Assembly (NCBI GenBank): GCA_947629905.1 | Contig: CANRFM010000002.1 | Location: forward strand, 87,736-151,735 | Direction of reading: 5' to 3' | DNA from: an uncultured Clostridia bacterium | Lineage (GTDB): Bacteria > Bacillota > Clostridia > Oscillospirales > Ruminococcaceae | DNA: 64,000 nt | Position numbers and translations under genes: made by a program | Shown here: positions 43,195-50,980 of the stretch, piece after piece | How positions within the stretch are numbered: the first letter of the stretch is position 1 | Layout: the number at the start of each line of letters is the position of its first letter | The notes under the pieces: generated by a model | What the model was told of the DNA's origin: nothing | Seen by the model: only the letters and a program-made list of their open reading frames with translations | Database searches by the model: none

Positions 43195-46100
43195 TTATTG
43201 GAAATATTTCACACCGTTCACAAAGATGTGCTGGTCTTTCTCACCGGGTACATTCTTGCAGATGTTCGTGCCGATACGCTCCGAATGCCCCATTTTCCCA
43301 AGCACCCTGCCATCCGGCGAGGTGATGCCCTCAATGGCGCACATGGAAGTGTTCGGGTTATAGCGGATGTCCATGCTCGGCTTGCCGCTGCGGTCTACGT
43401 ACTGCGTAGCGATCTGACCGTTTGCCGCAAGGCGCTGGATCAGGCTCTCCGGCGCAACAAAGCGCCCCTCTCCATGCGAGATCGCAACCGTATGCAGGTC
43501 GCCCGGCTGACAGTCCGCAAGCCACGGAGACTTGTTCGAGGCGATCCGTGTGCAAACCATCATACTCTGGTGCCGTGCGATCGTGTTAAACGTCAGCGTG
43601 GGGGATTCTTCCGTCATATCCCGGATCTCCCCGAACGGCACAAGCCCCAGTTTCACAAGCGCCTGAAAACCGTTGCAGATACCCAGCATCAGCCCGTCAC
43701 GCTTTTGCAGCAGTTCATGAACCGCATCCCGTACTGCCGGATTCCGGAAGAATGCCGTGATGAACTTGCCGCTGCCGTCCGGTTCGTCACCGCCCGAAAA
43801 GCCGCCGGGCAGCATGATGATCTGTGCATTGCCGATCAGCTTTGCCGCCGCCTTGACAGACTCCTCGATGTCCGTTGCCGACAGATTCCGGATGACAAGC
43901 GTCTCCACCTCTGCGCCGGCACGTTCAAAGACACGCATCGTGTCATATTCGCAGTTCGTACCCGGGAATACCGGGATCAGCACCCGTGGCTTTGCGTAGT
44001 GCACCGCCGGTACAGGGCGGCTTTCTGCCCTGAAGCTGTACGCCTCCAAAGTCTTGCTGTTCGTGCGGATGCGGCAGGGGAACACGCTTTCGAGCTTCTC
44101 TTCCCACGCACGCTGCATATTTTCCATAGAGACGGAATAATCGAGCGTGTAGATCTTGTACTCCCGTATCGTCTGCCCGATGACCGTTTCATCCGGCTTG
44201 GCATCGCCATTCAGCTCCACGATGAATGCCCCGTAACAAGGCGTAAACAGCACGGTCGGCGACAGCATCCCGGAGAACGTAAAGCCCAGCCGGTTGCCCA
44301 TGCACATTTTGGCAATGCCCTCGGCAACACCGGCATAGCCGACCGTCCAGACAGCTTTTGCCCTGCCGTCTGCAATGATCTGCTCCATTTTGTCAAAGGT
44401 CTTGCGCACGCTCTCAAAATCCGGCAGCCCGTAGCCGTCATACTCCGGCTGGAGTAAAATGACCTTGTCCCCGGCAGCCTTGAATTCCGTGGAAACAACA
44501 TTCTGCGCCTTTGCCGTGGATACCGCAAAGGAAACCAGCGTCGGCGGTACGTCTATATGCTCAAACGTGCCCGACATGGAGTCCTTGCCCCCGATAGAAG
44601 CGCACCCCAGTTCGAGCTGTGCCTTGTATGCGCCAAGCAGCGCCGCAAGGGGCTTGCCCCAGCGCTTCGGGTCGTTCTGTGTGCGCTCAAAATATTCCTG
44701 AAACGTCAGATAGCACTGACTGCGCTTGCCGCCCGCAGCAATGACTTTGGCAATGGATTCGATGACTGCGAGCATAGCACCGTGGTAGGGGCTGTGGTCG
44801 CTGACAGACGGATTATAGCCCCAGCCCATCAGGGAACAGGTGTCCGTCTCCCCCCGCAGCACCGGAATTTTGGCAGCCATTGCCTGTGAGGGTGTCATCT
44901 GGTAAGCACCGCCGTAAGGCATCAGCACCGTACCCGCACCAATGGTCGAGTCAAATTTTTCCACAAGCCCTTTCTGCGAGCAGACATTCAGGTCTGCCAT
45001 CATGGCAAGCCAGCTGTCTGCCGTGTCGTCCGGCACTTCTGCCCGGATATCCTCCGGGGCTTCTACGGCAATATCCGTAAACTTCACAGCACCGTTGGAA
45101 TTGAGGAATTCCCTCGACAGGTCAACGATCGTGTTGCCGTTCCAGACCATTTTCAGGCGGGGTTCGGCGACTACATCGGCAACTTTGGTCGCCTGTAAAT
45201 TCTCCTTGCCTGCCTCGGCAATGAAGCGTTCCGCATCTTCGGCTGCCACCACAACAGCCATCCGCTCCTGCGATTCGGAGATCGCAATTTCCGTGCCGTC
45301 CAGACCGTCATATTTCTTCGGCACGGCACCTAAATCAATGATAAGCCCGTCCGTCAGTTCGCCAATGGCAACCGACACACCGCCAGCCCCGAAATCATTG
45401 CAGCGTTTGATCATGGCAGTGACTTCCGGGTTGCGGAACAACCGCTGTAACTTGCGTTCTTCGGCAGGGTTTCCCTTCTGCACCTCTGCACCGCAGCTTT
45501 CGAGGGATTCAAGCGTGTGCGATTTGGAAGAACCTGTCGCACCGCCGCAGCCGTCCCGTCCGGTCTTGCCGCCAAGCAGAATCACCACATCACCCGGAAC
45601 GGGTGCTTCCCGGCGGATATTGGCAGCCGGGGCAGCGCCCAGTACAGCGCCGATCTCAAGCCGCTTTGCCACGTAGCCGGGGTGGTAGACTTCGGCAACG
45701 TGCCCGGTCGCAAGCCCGATCTGATTGCCGTAAGCGCTGTAGCCGTTTGCCGCACCCACGGTAATTTTCCGCTGCGGCAGCTTGCCCGCCATGGTATCCT
45801 CGACCGGAACGAGCGGATTTGCCGCACCGGTCACACGCATTGCCTGATAGACATACGACCGCCCTGAAAGCGGATCACGGATCGCCCCCCCAAGGCAGGT
45901 CGCCGCCCCACCGAACGGTTCGATCTCGGTCGGGTGGTTGTGCGTCTCGTTCTTGAACATCAGGATCCAGTCCTCGTCCTTGCCGTCCACATCTGCCTTG
46001 ATCTTGACGGAGCAGGCGTTGATCTCCTCGCTCTCGTCCAGATCGGGCAGCTTCCCGTCCGCCTTGAGCTTGCGTGCGCCCATCGTCGCCAGATCCATGA

Positions 46101-46899
46101 GGGTCAGCGGCTTGTCCGCCCGTCCGAGTGCTTTCCGGTCGGCAAGGTACTGCTCATAGGTAGAACGGATGTAATCTGTCGGAATTTCGGCTTTCTGGAT
46201 GTTCGTGAGGAAAGTCGTATGCCGGCAGTGATCGCTCCAGTAGGTGTCGATCATGCGGATCTCGGTAATGGTGGGGTCACGCTTTTCCGTGTTCCGGAAA
46301 TAGTCCTGACAGAAACGAATATCGTCAAGATCCATCGCAAGCCCAAATTCCTTGAGGAACGCATTCAGCCCTGCTTCATTCAGCCGGATGAAGCCCTCGA
46401 GTGTCTCCACAGTTTCGGGAATGTCATAGACCGTGTCCAGCGTGCGGAACGTTTCGAGGGAAGCCTCCCGGCTCTCCACAGGGTTGATGAGGTAGTGTTT
46501 CAGCCGTTCAAACTCCGCACCGCTCAGCTTACCGGACACAATGTAAATGCGTGCATTGCGCACCCGGCAGCGTTCTTTCTGCGTGAGGATCTGAATGCAC
46601 TGCTCACAGCTGTCGGCACGCTGATCGTACTGACCGGGCAGGTACTCCACGGCAAACATCCGCTCGCCCTGTTTCAGACCGGGCAGATTGTAATACACGG
46701 TATCCACAGCCGGCTCGGAGAATACGGTCGGCACTGCCATGTGAAAGTCCGCCTCGGACAGGCGGTCGGCATCGTAGCGGTTGAGAATGCGGAGACCGTC
46801 CACATTCAGCCGCAAAGCCGTGCGGATGTCCTGTAAAACGGACTGCGCCTCCACGGCATAGGGCGGTTTTTTCTCGACATACACACGAAAAACTGACAT
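43195..46899 (-). CDS. purL: Phosphoribosylformylglycinamidine synthase (large single-chain type)
   Basis: The 1234-residue protein is the long, fused form of FGAM synthase, fourth step of purine synthesis. It contains the ATP-binding core (FKNETHNHPTEIEPFGGAATCLGG) and a C-terminal glutaminase domain from about 980 (VLIPVFPGTNCEYDT, with the nucleophile Cys in GICNGFQALVKLG). Many Firmicutes use separate PurS, PurL and PurQ; here all parts are in one chain. Start set by GAGGAGGAG. Confidence 0.96.
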   Translation of the reverse strand: MSVFRVYVEKKPPYAVEAQSVLQDIRTALRLNVDGLRILNRYDADRLSEADFHMAVPTVFSEPAVDTVYYNLPGLKQGERMFAVEYLPGQYDQRADSCEQCIQILTQKERCRVRNARIYIVSGKLSGAEFERLKHYLINPVESREASLETFRTLDTVYDIPETVETLEGFIRLNEAGLNAFLKEFGLAMDLDDIRFCQDYFRNTEKRDPTITEIRMIDTYWSDHCRHTTFLTNIQKAEIPTDYIRSTYEQYLADRKALGRADKPLTLMDLATMGARKLKADGKLPDLDESEEINACSVKIKADVDGKDEDWILMFKNETHNHPTEIEPFGGAATCLGGAIRDPLSGRSYVYQAMRVTGAANPLVPVEDTMAGKLPQRKITVGAANGYSAYGNQIGLATGHVAEVYHPGYVAKRLEIGAVLGAAPAANIRREAPVPGDVVILLGGKTGRDGCGGATGSSKSHTLESLESCGAEVQKGNPAEERKLQRLFRNPEVTAMIKRCNDFGAGGVSVAIGELTDGLIIDLGAVPKKYDGLDGTEIAISESQERMAVVVAAEDAERFIAEAGKENLQATKVADVVAEPRLKMVWNGNTIVDLSREFLNSNGAVKFTDIAVEAPEDIRAEVPDDTADSWLAMMADLNVCSQKGLVEKFDSTIGAGTVLMPYGGAYQMTPSQAMAAKIPVLRGETDTCSLMGWGYNPSVSDHSPYHGAMLAVIESIAKVIAAGGKRSQCYLTFQEYFERTQNDPKRWGKPLAALLGAYKAQLELGCASIGGKDSMSGTFEHIDVPPTLVSFAVSTAKAQNVVSTEFKAAGDKVILLQPEYDGYGLPDFESVRKTFDKMEQIIADGRAKAVWTVGYAGVAEGIAKMCMGNRLGFTFSGMLSPTVLFTPCYGAFIVELNGDAKPDETVIGQTIREYKIYTLDYSVSMENMQRAWEEKLESVFPCRIRTNSKTLEAYSFRAESRPVPAVHYAKPRVLIPVFPGTNCEYDTMRVFERAGAEVETLVIRNLSATDIEESVKAAAKLIGNAQIIMLPGGFSGGDEPDGSGKFITAFFRNPAVRDAVHELLQKRDGLMLGICNGFQALVKLGLVPFGEIRDMTEESPTLTFNTIARHQSMMVCTRIASNKSPWLADCQPGDLHTVAISHGEGRFVAPESLIQRLAANGQIATQYVDRSGKPSMDIRYNPNTSMCAIEGITSPDGRVLGKMGHSERIGTNICKNVPGEKDQHIFVNGVKYFQ

Positions 46900-46931
46900 A
46901 GTTTCTGCTCCTCCTCTTGCTTATTCAGCCG

Positions 46932-48101
46932 TTACTCTGCATCTGCCCCGGCATCTTCTCCGGAATCCTCAGCGGAAGAATCTTCACCGGACTCCTCGGC
47001 AGAAGAATCCTCTCCGGAATCTTCACCCGAATCCTCTACGGAAGAATCTTCACCGGACTCCTCTCCGGCATCCGCATCGGGTTCTGTTGCCGCAGTTTCC
47101 GGCACAGGCTGTTCCCCGGTCTCCACTGCCACGATGAAGCCGTCAATATTGTTGCCGTACACCGTGTAGTTTGCCCCGGACAGCACCGGCACAGAGGTCG
47201 TATCATAGCCGGCATCTTCCTGACAATAGTAGATCTCGTAGGTCTTGCCGTCCGTATCGGTGAACAGCAGGTGCTCGCCCTCGTAGGGGTATTCCTTGAT
47301 CAGGTCAATGTATTCTTCCAGACAGAGGTCATTCTGCATGATGTAGGCAGCATGGGGCTTGCCGACATAGCGGTAATGCCACGGTTCGTACTGGATATTG
47401 GTGATCTCGGTCTTGTTTTCCGGATAGCGCAGGATGATGCCATAGTCGGCGCAGTGTTCGTTGATCCATTCGTAAACGCCTGTTCCGTCATAATCCGAAC
47501 CGTCATACAGGCTCAGGTCAACGCCCCAGCCGGTCTGATGTTCGCTGTAGCCGGGCTTGGACACACGCTCGGAATAGTCCAGCCCTGTCGATTCCAGATC
47601 TTCGTCATACAGTTCCTGCTGGTGTTCCTTGGAACGGTAGCCGGAGAGGACGATGATGTTATCATCATAGGTCGCCTCGTAAAAATCATTCAGCATAGCG
47701 ATAAGGGCATCTGCCATTTCTGCCTGCACCTGCACGGTGTCGTCCTTGACAGAGAAACTGTGGCTGTCGGCTTCAAGTTTCTTTTCGTAAAGGCTGACAA
47801 GTCCGTCCTCACCGCTCAGGCAGGGGTAGTCATTGTTGACAAGGATGAGGGGGCTGTTGAACACGACAGCATTTTCCACATCGGCACTGTCAAACACCGG
47901 ACCTGTCGGTTCGGGGACGGTTTCGGTGGGCAGTTCCATTTCGGTTGTGGGGGAAAGGGGTGTCTGTTCGATGGGGATACTTTTGGCAGCAACATACACG
48001 CCGCCGCAGCAAACACCGGCTACCAGTGCTACGGACAGCAGCACATCCAGCACCCGTTTTCCGGTATGGTTGGCGTTCTTCTGCTTCTTCTTTTTGCTCA
48101 T
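46932..48101 (-). CDS. VanY-type D-Ala-D-Ala carboxypeptidase with acidic tail
   Basis: The start at 48101 follows GGAGTG, before a KKKKQK stretch; the longer frame from 48173 has no site. The 389-residue protein has one N-terminal membrane segment and an outer M15B peptidase domain with zinc motifs SEHQTGWGVDL and EPWHYRYVG. It trims peptidoglycan stem peptides or cell-wall crosslinks. The last 50 or so residues are a repetitive Glu/Asp/Ser tail, outside the enzyme domain. It lies 32 bases upstream of purL's start only in the sense of neighbouring; it reads away from it into separate coding sense. Confidence 0.85.
   Translation of the reverse strand: MSKKKKQKNANHTGKRVLDVLLSVALVAGVCCGGVYVAAKSIPIEQTPLSPTTEMELPTETVPEPTGPVFDSADVENAVVFNSPLILVNNDYPCLSGEDGLVSLYEKKLEADSHSFSVKDDTVQVQAEMADALIAMLNDFYEATYDDNIIVLSGYRSKEHQQELYDEDLESTGLDYSERVSKPGYSEHQTGWGVDLSLYDGSDYDGTGVYEWINEHCADYGIILRYPENKTEITNIQYEPWHYRYVGKPHAAYIMQNDLCLEEYIDLIKEYPYEGEHLLFTDTDGKTYEIYYCQEDAGYDTTSVPVLSGANYTVYGNNIDGFIVAVETGEQPVPETAATEPDADAGEESGEDSSVEDSGEDSGEDSSAEESGEDSSAEDSGEDAGADAE
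46935..47085 (-). repeat. Degenerate tandem repeats encoding an acidic Ser/Glu/Asp tail
   Basis: Units such as GAATCCTC, GAAGAATCTTCACCGGA and GACTCCTC recur across about 150 bases, encoding ESGEDSSAEDSGEDS-like repeats. Such repeats can change copy number by slippage. Confidence 0.7.
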
Positions 48102-48297
48102 GCGGTACACTCCGTTTCTTTTGCGGGAATTTCCCGGTTTCTGGTCTGTCTTGCGGCAGGAGGTCTGCCGCATCTTCTATTATAACACAGATTCCGGAAA
48201 ATGTAAAGCCTTTTGCGTTTTTTCGTTTTCCAAACTTCATCAGAAACAGGATCAGAACAGAGCACGCAAAAAACTTTTTTTGTTTTTTGAAAAAGAC

Positions 48298-48326
48298 TTG
48301 ACAAACATATGAAAATGTGCTATACT
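48298..48326 (+). promoter_or_regulatory. Promoter of tRNA-Thr
   Basis: TTGACA (48298-48303), 17-base spacer, TATACT (48321-48326), 10 bases ahead of the tRNA. Confidence 0.88.
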
Positions 48327-48336
48327 ATATAAGGTT

Positions 48337-48412
48337 GCTGATGTGGCACAGGTGGTAGCGCAACGCCTTGGTAAGGCGTAGGTCACCGGTTCGAATCCGG
48401 TCATCAGCTCCA
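48337..48412 (+). tRNA. tRNA-Thr (anticodon GGU)
   Basis: The 76-base gene folds as a normal cloverleaf: acceptor GCTGATG/CATCAGC with encoded CCA, anticodon stem ACGCC/GGCGT around TTGGTAA, T arm ACCGG-TTCGAAT-CCGGT. The anticodon GGT reads ACC and ACU. The D stem GCAC/GCGC has an A-C mismatch at 12-23. It reads the specifier proposed for the Thr T-box at 39512. Confidence 0.96.
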
Positions 48413-48423
48413 AGCGATTTGGA

Positions 48424-48459
48424 AAAACAGGCATCTTCTGAAAGGGAGATGCCTGTTTT
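48424..48459 (+). terminator. Rho-independent terminator of tRNA-Thr
   Basis: AAAACAGGCATCT and AGATGCCTGTTTT form a strong stem ending in TTTTAT, shortly after the tRNA. Confidence 0.88.
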
Positions 48460-48479
48460 ATGCTGTCACACCCGCAAAC

Positions 48480-48510
48480 AGGAAGCCTGCCCCATGGGAG
48501 CAGGCTTCTT
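48480..48510 (-). terminator. Terminator-like hairpin after the GH9 gene
   Basis: GAAGCCTGC/GCAGGCTTC follows the cellulase stop on the minus strand; the T-run is weak. Confidence 0.6.
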
Positions 48511-48516
48511 TATTCG

Positions 48517-50679
48517 TTAGTGGATCGGGAAATCAGAGGGGGAGATCAGTTCAATGACACACATAAGAATATTCAGTGCATCGTATGCATCGACCGCATT
48601 ATCTTCATTGACATCTGCATTGGCAAGTGCTTGGTCTGACAGATTTGTATCAATGTTCATCAAGAAACGGTTCAGGGTAATGACATCCGTCAGCTTGATG
48701 ACACCATCACCATCGAGGTCGCCGTAATTCACTTCTGTATCGGTCTTTTCAGTCGTGTCCGGTTCTTTTTCAGTTGTATCCGGTTCTTTTTCGGTGGGTT
48801 TCTCCGTAGTAGGCTCTACCGGGTCGGTCGTTTCTTCGACTGCTCCCTTGACCGTAAGCTCCACACTTTCGATCGTTGTGGTAGTAGGCCACCACACCTG
48901 AAAATCAAGGCTTGTCAGTCCTTCCGGTACTTCATACTCTACCGTATATGTACCGCCGCTTGCGGTGGTTTTCCAGTCCGTATTTGCGCCGTTGGCAGTG
49001 AAGATGCCGTTCATCTCCGTGTCGTTGGAATTGGTCTTGCAGGTGATCTTCACCTTGGTAGCACCTGTGACATCGAGCGTCCACTTTGCATTGCCGGATT
49101 CCGTGAAAGTACCGGGCTTAGTCCCCTCAGAGGGTTTTTCCGTGGGGGTGGGGTTTGTGGGTTCGTCTTTGTCTGTTGCTTCTGTATCCTTGGGATCTTC
49201 CGATTCTGTGGGGGTGGGAGGCGTTACAGCACCGCTGCCAAAATCGAACGGATAGGTTACTTCACTTGCACTGCCGACGATCTTGGAAGCACCTGCATCC
49301 GAACCGCCGTACAGCCCGGCAAGCCCTGCACAGGCAAGCACAAAGCAGCCATTATAGTCGAGAGCCGGTTCTGTATACTGATACCCGTCTGTTTTGTCTT
49401 CATACTGACCGCTTGCATCGATGCCGCCTACAAGCGCACCGTACAGCGTGTACTTTGCTTCCGGATTTTTTGCCGGATCTCCATCGCCGGGGTTGGCAGC
49501 ACGGTGATGATAGTGGGTGGGCCACTTGCTGCCATAGCCGATCAGGAAGCTGTAACCTGTGGGATTTTCGCCGAGGATATAGTCCATCTGCCACTTGCCG
49601 GCTTCTGCATACTGGTTGGAGGTATCGCCGTTGGCAACGGCATAGCCGCTCATCTGCAAAGCGCAGTTATAACGTGCAGCACCCCAGCCGTCACCATTGT
49701 AAGTGCCGACTCTCAGACCGCCCTGCTTGTCGATCTCGGTTTGCAGTTCTGTTGCCCACATACTGTCGCCGGTCGCCTTGTACATCATTGCAGCATAGCC
49801 CTGAAATACCTTGTTCCAGCAGTATCTGTAGCCGTCATAACCAGCGCCTTCACTGTACTTGCCGCCGCCCTCCGGCACGAGGGTAGGCTTACTGCCTGCA
49901 CCGCAGAGCCAAAGCCATGCCTCTGCAACTGCGATCTCATCCTGATATTGTGCCTCTGTGTCATAGAAACCAGCAAGACCGTCCATATTGTTGCCGACAT
50001 TGTTTTTACCAAAATTGACCAGAGCCTTGGCATACTTGATACAAGTCTCCGCATATGCCGGATCGGAATCTTGGACCACATAGGCAGTACCTGCCAGTGC
50101 AGCAGCCATTTCACCGCAGACCGCAGAGTTATTGCTCCCGGCAGTCAGGTAGTAGACCTGACGGGGATAGTCCTGCACTTCCGGACTTGACCAGATGCCA
50201 TGGTCTACATTGCCGTCCGCAACCACATGGGCGATCTTTTCCACGCTGTCGCCGTTGAGAATGGTCGTGGACATCAGGTAGTCCGCATTGCGCTTGAGAA
50301 TGGCGATCAGGTGGTCTTTGCAGCCTGCCTTCTCGAATACACCCGGATTGAGGTAGTCAGCCATTGCCAGACTCGACCCTGCAAATCCCATGGTCAGGTT
50401 GAACTTGATGTGGTCGCCGGCATCGTGATACCCGCCGGGGAACTCATCGTAAGTATGGCAGTTTCCTCTCCATGTCAGCGGTCCGTTATCGACATCGTTG
50501 CCGCAGGCATTGGCATCGTACAGATACAGCGACAGCGCCAGAGCCTGATAGTAGTCATTATTCGCTTCCGCTTTGACAGGCGTGGTACGGGTCAGTGCGG
50601 CAGCAGCGGACGAGGTGAACAGTGCAGCGCTCAGAACGCTCGCCAGAAACCGCTTCCCGATTTGTTTCATTGGTTTCAT
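48517..50679 (-). CDS. GH9 endoglucanase with unknown beta module and dockerin
   Basis: The start at 50679 follows AAGGAGGAAG. The 720-residue protein has a signal peptide, a GH9 catalytic domain (about 40-455) with Asp86 and Asp89 in HDAGDHIKF, HYHHRAAN and the acid Glu in TEPALDYNG. A Pro/Thr linker and a beta-sandwich-like module of about 95 residues (near 520-610, resembling a carbohydrate-binding module but not assigned) follow, then a second linker and a dockerin (DLDGDGVIKLTD; DVNEDNAVDAYD). It would cleave cellulose or beta-glucan while docked to a cohesin scaffold. Confidence 0.93.
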   Translation of the reverse strand: MKPMKQIGKRFLASVLSAALFTSSAAAALTRTTPVKAEANNDYYQALALSLYLYDANACGNDVDNGPLTWRGNCHTYDEFPGGYHDAGDHIKFNLTMGFAGSSLAMADYLNPGVFEKAGCKDHLIAILKRNADYLMSTTILNGDSVEKIAHVVADGNVDHGIWSSPEVQDYPRQVYYLTAGSNNSAVCGEMAAALAGTAYVVQDSDPAYAETCIKYAKALVNFGKNNVGNNMDGLAGFYDTEAQYQDEIAVAEAWLWLCGAGSKPTLVPEGGGKYSEGAGYDGYRYCWNKVFQGYAAMMYKATGDSMWATELQTEIDKQGGLRVGTYNGDGWGAARYNCALQMSGYAVANGDTSNQYAEAGKWQMDYILGENPTGYSFLIGYGSKWPTHYHHRAANPGDGDPAKNPEAKYTLYGALVGGIDASGQYEDKTDGYQYTEPALDYNGCFVLACAGLAGLYGGSDAGASKIVGSASEVTYPFDFGSGAVTPPTPTESEDPKDTEATDKDEPTNPTPTEKPSEGTKPGTFTESGNAKWTLDVTGATKVKITCKTNSNDTEMNGIFTANGANTDWKTTASGGTYTVEYEVPEGLTSLDFQVWWPTTTTIESVELTVKGAVEETTDPVEPTTEKPTEKEPDTTEKEPDTTEKTDTEVNYGDLDGDGVIKLTDVITLNRFLMNIDTNLSDQALANADVNEDNAVDAYDALNILMCVIELISPSDFPIH

Positions 50680-50748
50680 GCGTATCTTCCTCCTTGATGA
50701 AATAAAACTAAAGCCCAATGGGTGCAAACACCGCACCCTATTAACAAT

Positions 50749-50777
50749 AGTGTAACATATTTTGTATAAAAAATCAA
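50749..50777 (-). promoter_or_regulatory. Possible promoter of the GH9 gene
   Basis: On the minus strand TTGATT (50772-50777), 17-base spacer, TACACT (50749-50754), about 70 bases ahead of the cellulase start. Confidence 0.55.
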
Positions 50778-50903
50778 CATCATTTTGTGGACTGTTTCTC
50801 TTTTTTATGAAAACCGCACAAGAACTGGGCAGAAAATTCTATCCATTCTGTGCATTTTCTGTGCAGCTGGTTTTTCCGTCCGTGTAAAATTTCAAAAAGG
50901 CTA

Positions 50904-50932
50904 TTGCATTCAAGCCGGAAATATAGTATAAT
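50904..50932 (+). promoter_or_regulatory. Promoter of the second hybrid kinase
   Basis: TTGCAT (50904-50909), 17-base spacer, TATAAT (50927-50932), about 49 bases ahead of the start. Directly after the -10, AATGATATTGGG occurs twice in tandem (about 50930-50955). The remaining 50780-50900 shows nothing else. Confidence 0.75.
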
Positions 50933-50980
50933 GATATTGGGTAATGATATTGGGAAATCACAGCAAAGGGGAGAATAGAT

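Noticed and set aside
46935..47085. Possible CRISPR array
   Set aside because: Repeats are short, imperfect and in frame inside a coding sequence, with no spacers; no cas genes are seen.
46917..48185. Plus-strand open frame of 422 codons
   Set aside because: It mirrors the VanY-type gene; its repeated ILSGIFTRILYG start is only the antisense of the acidic tail repeats.
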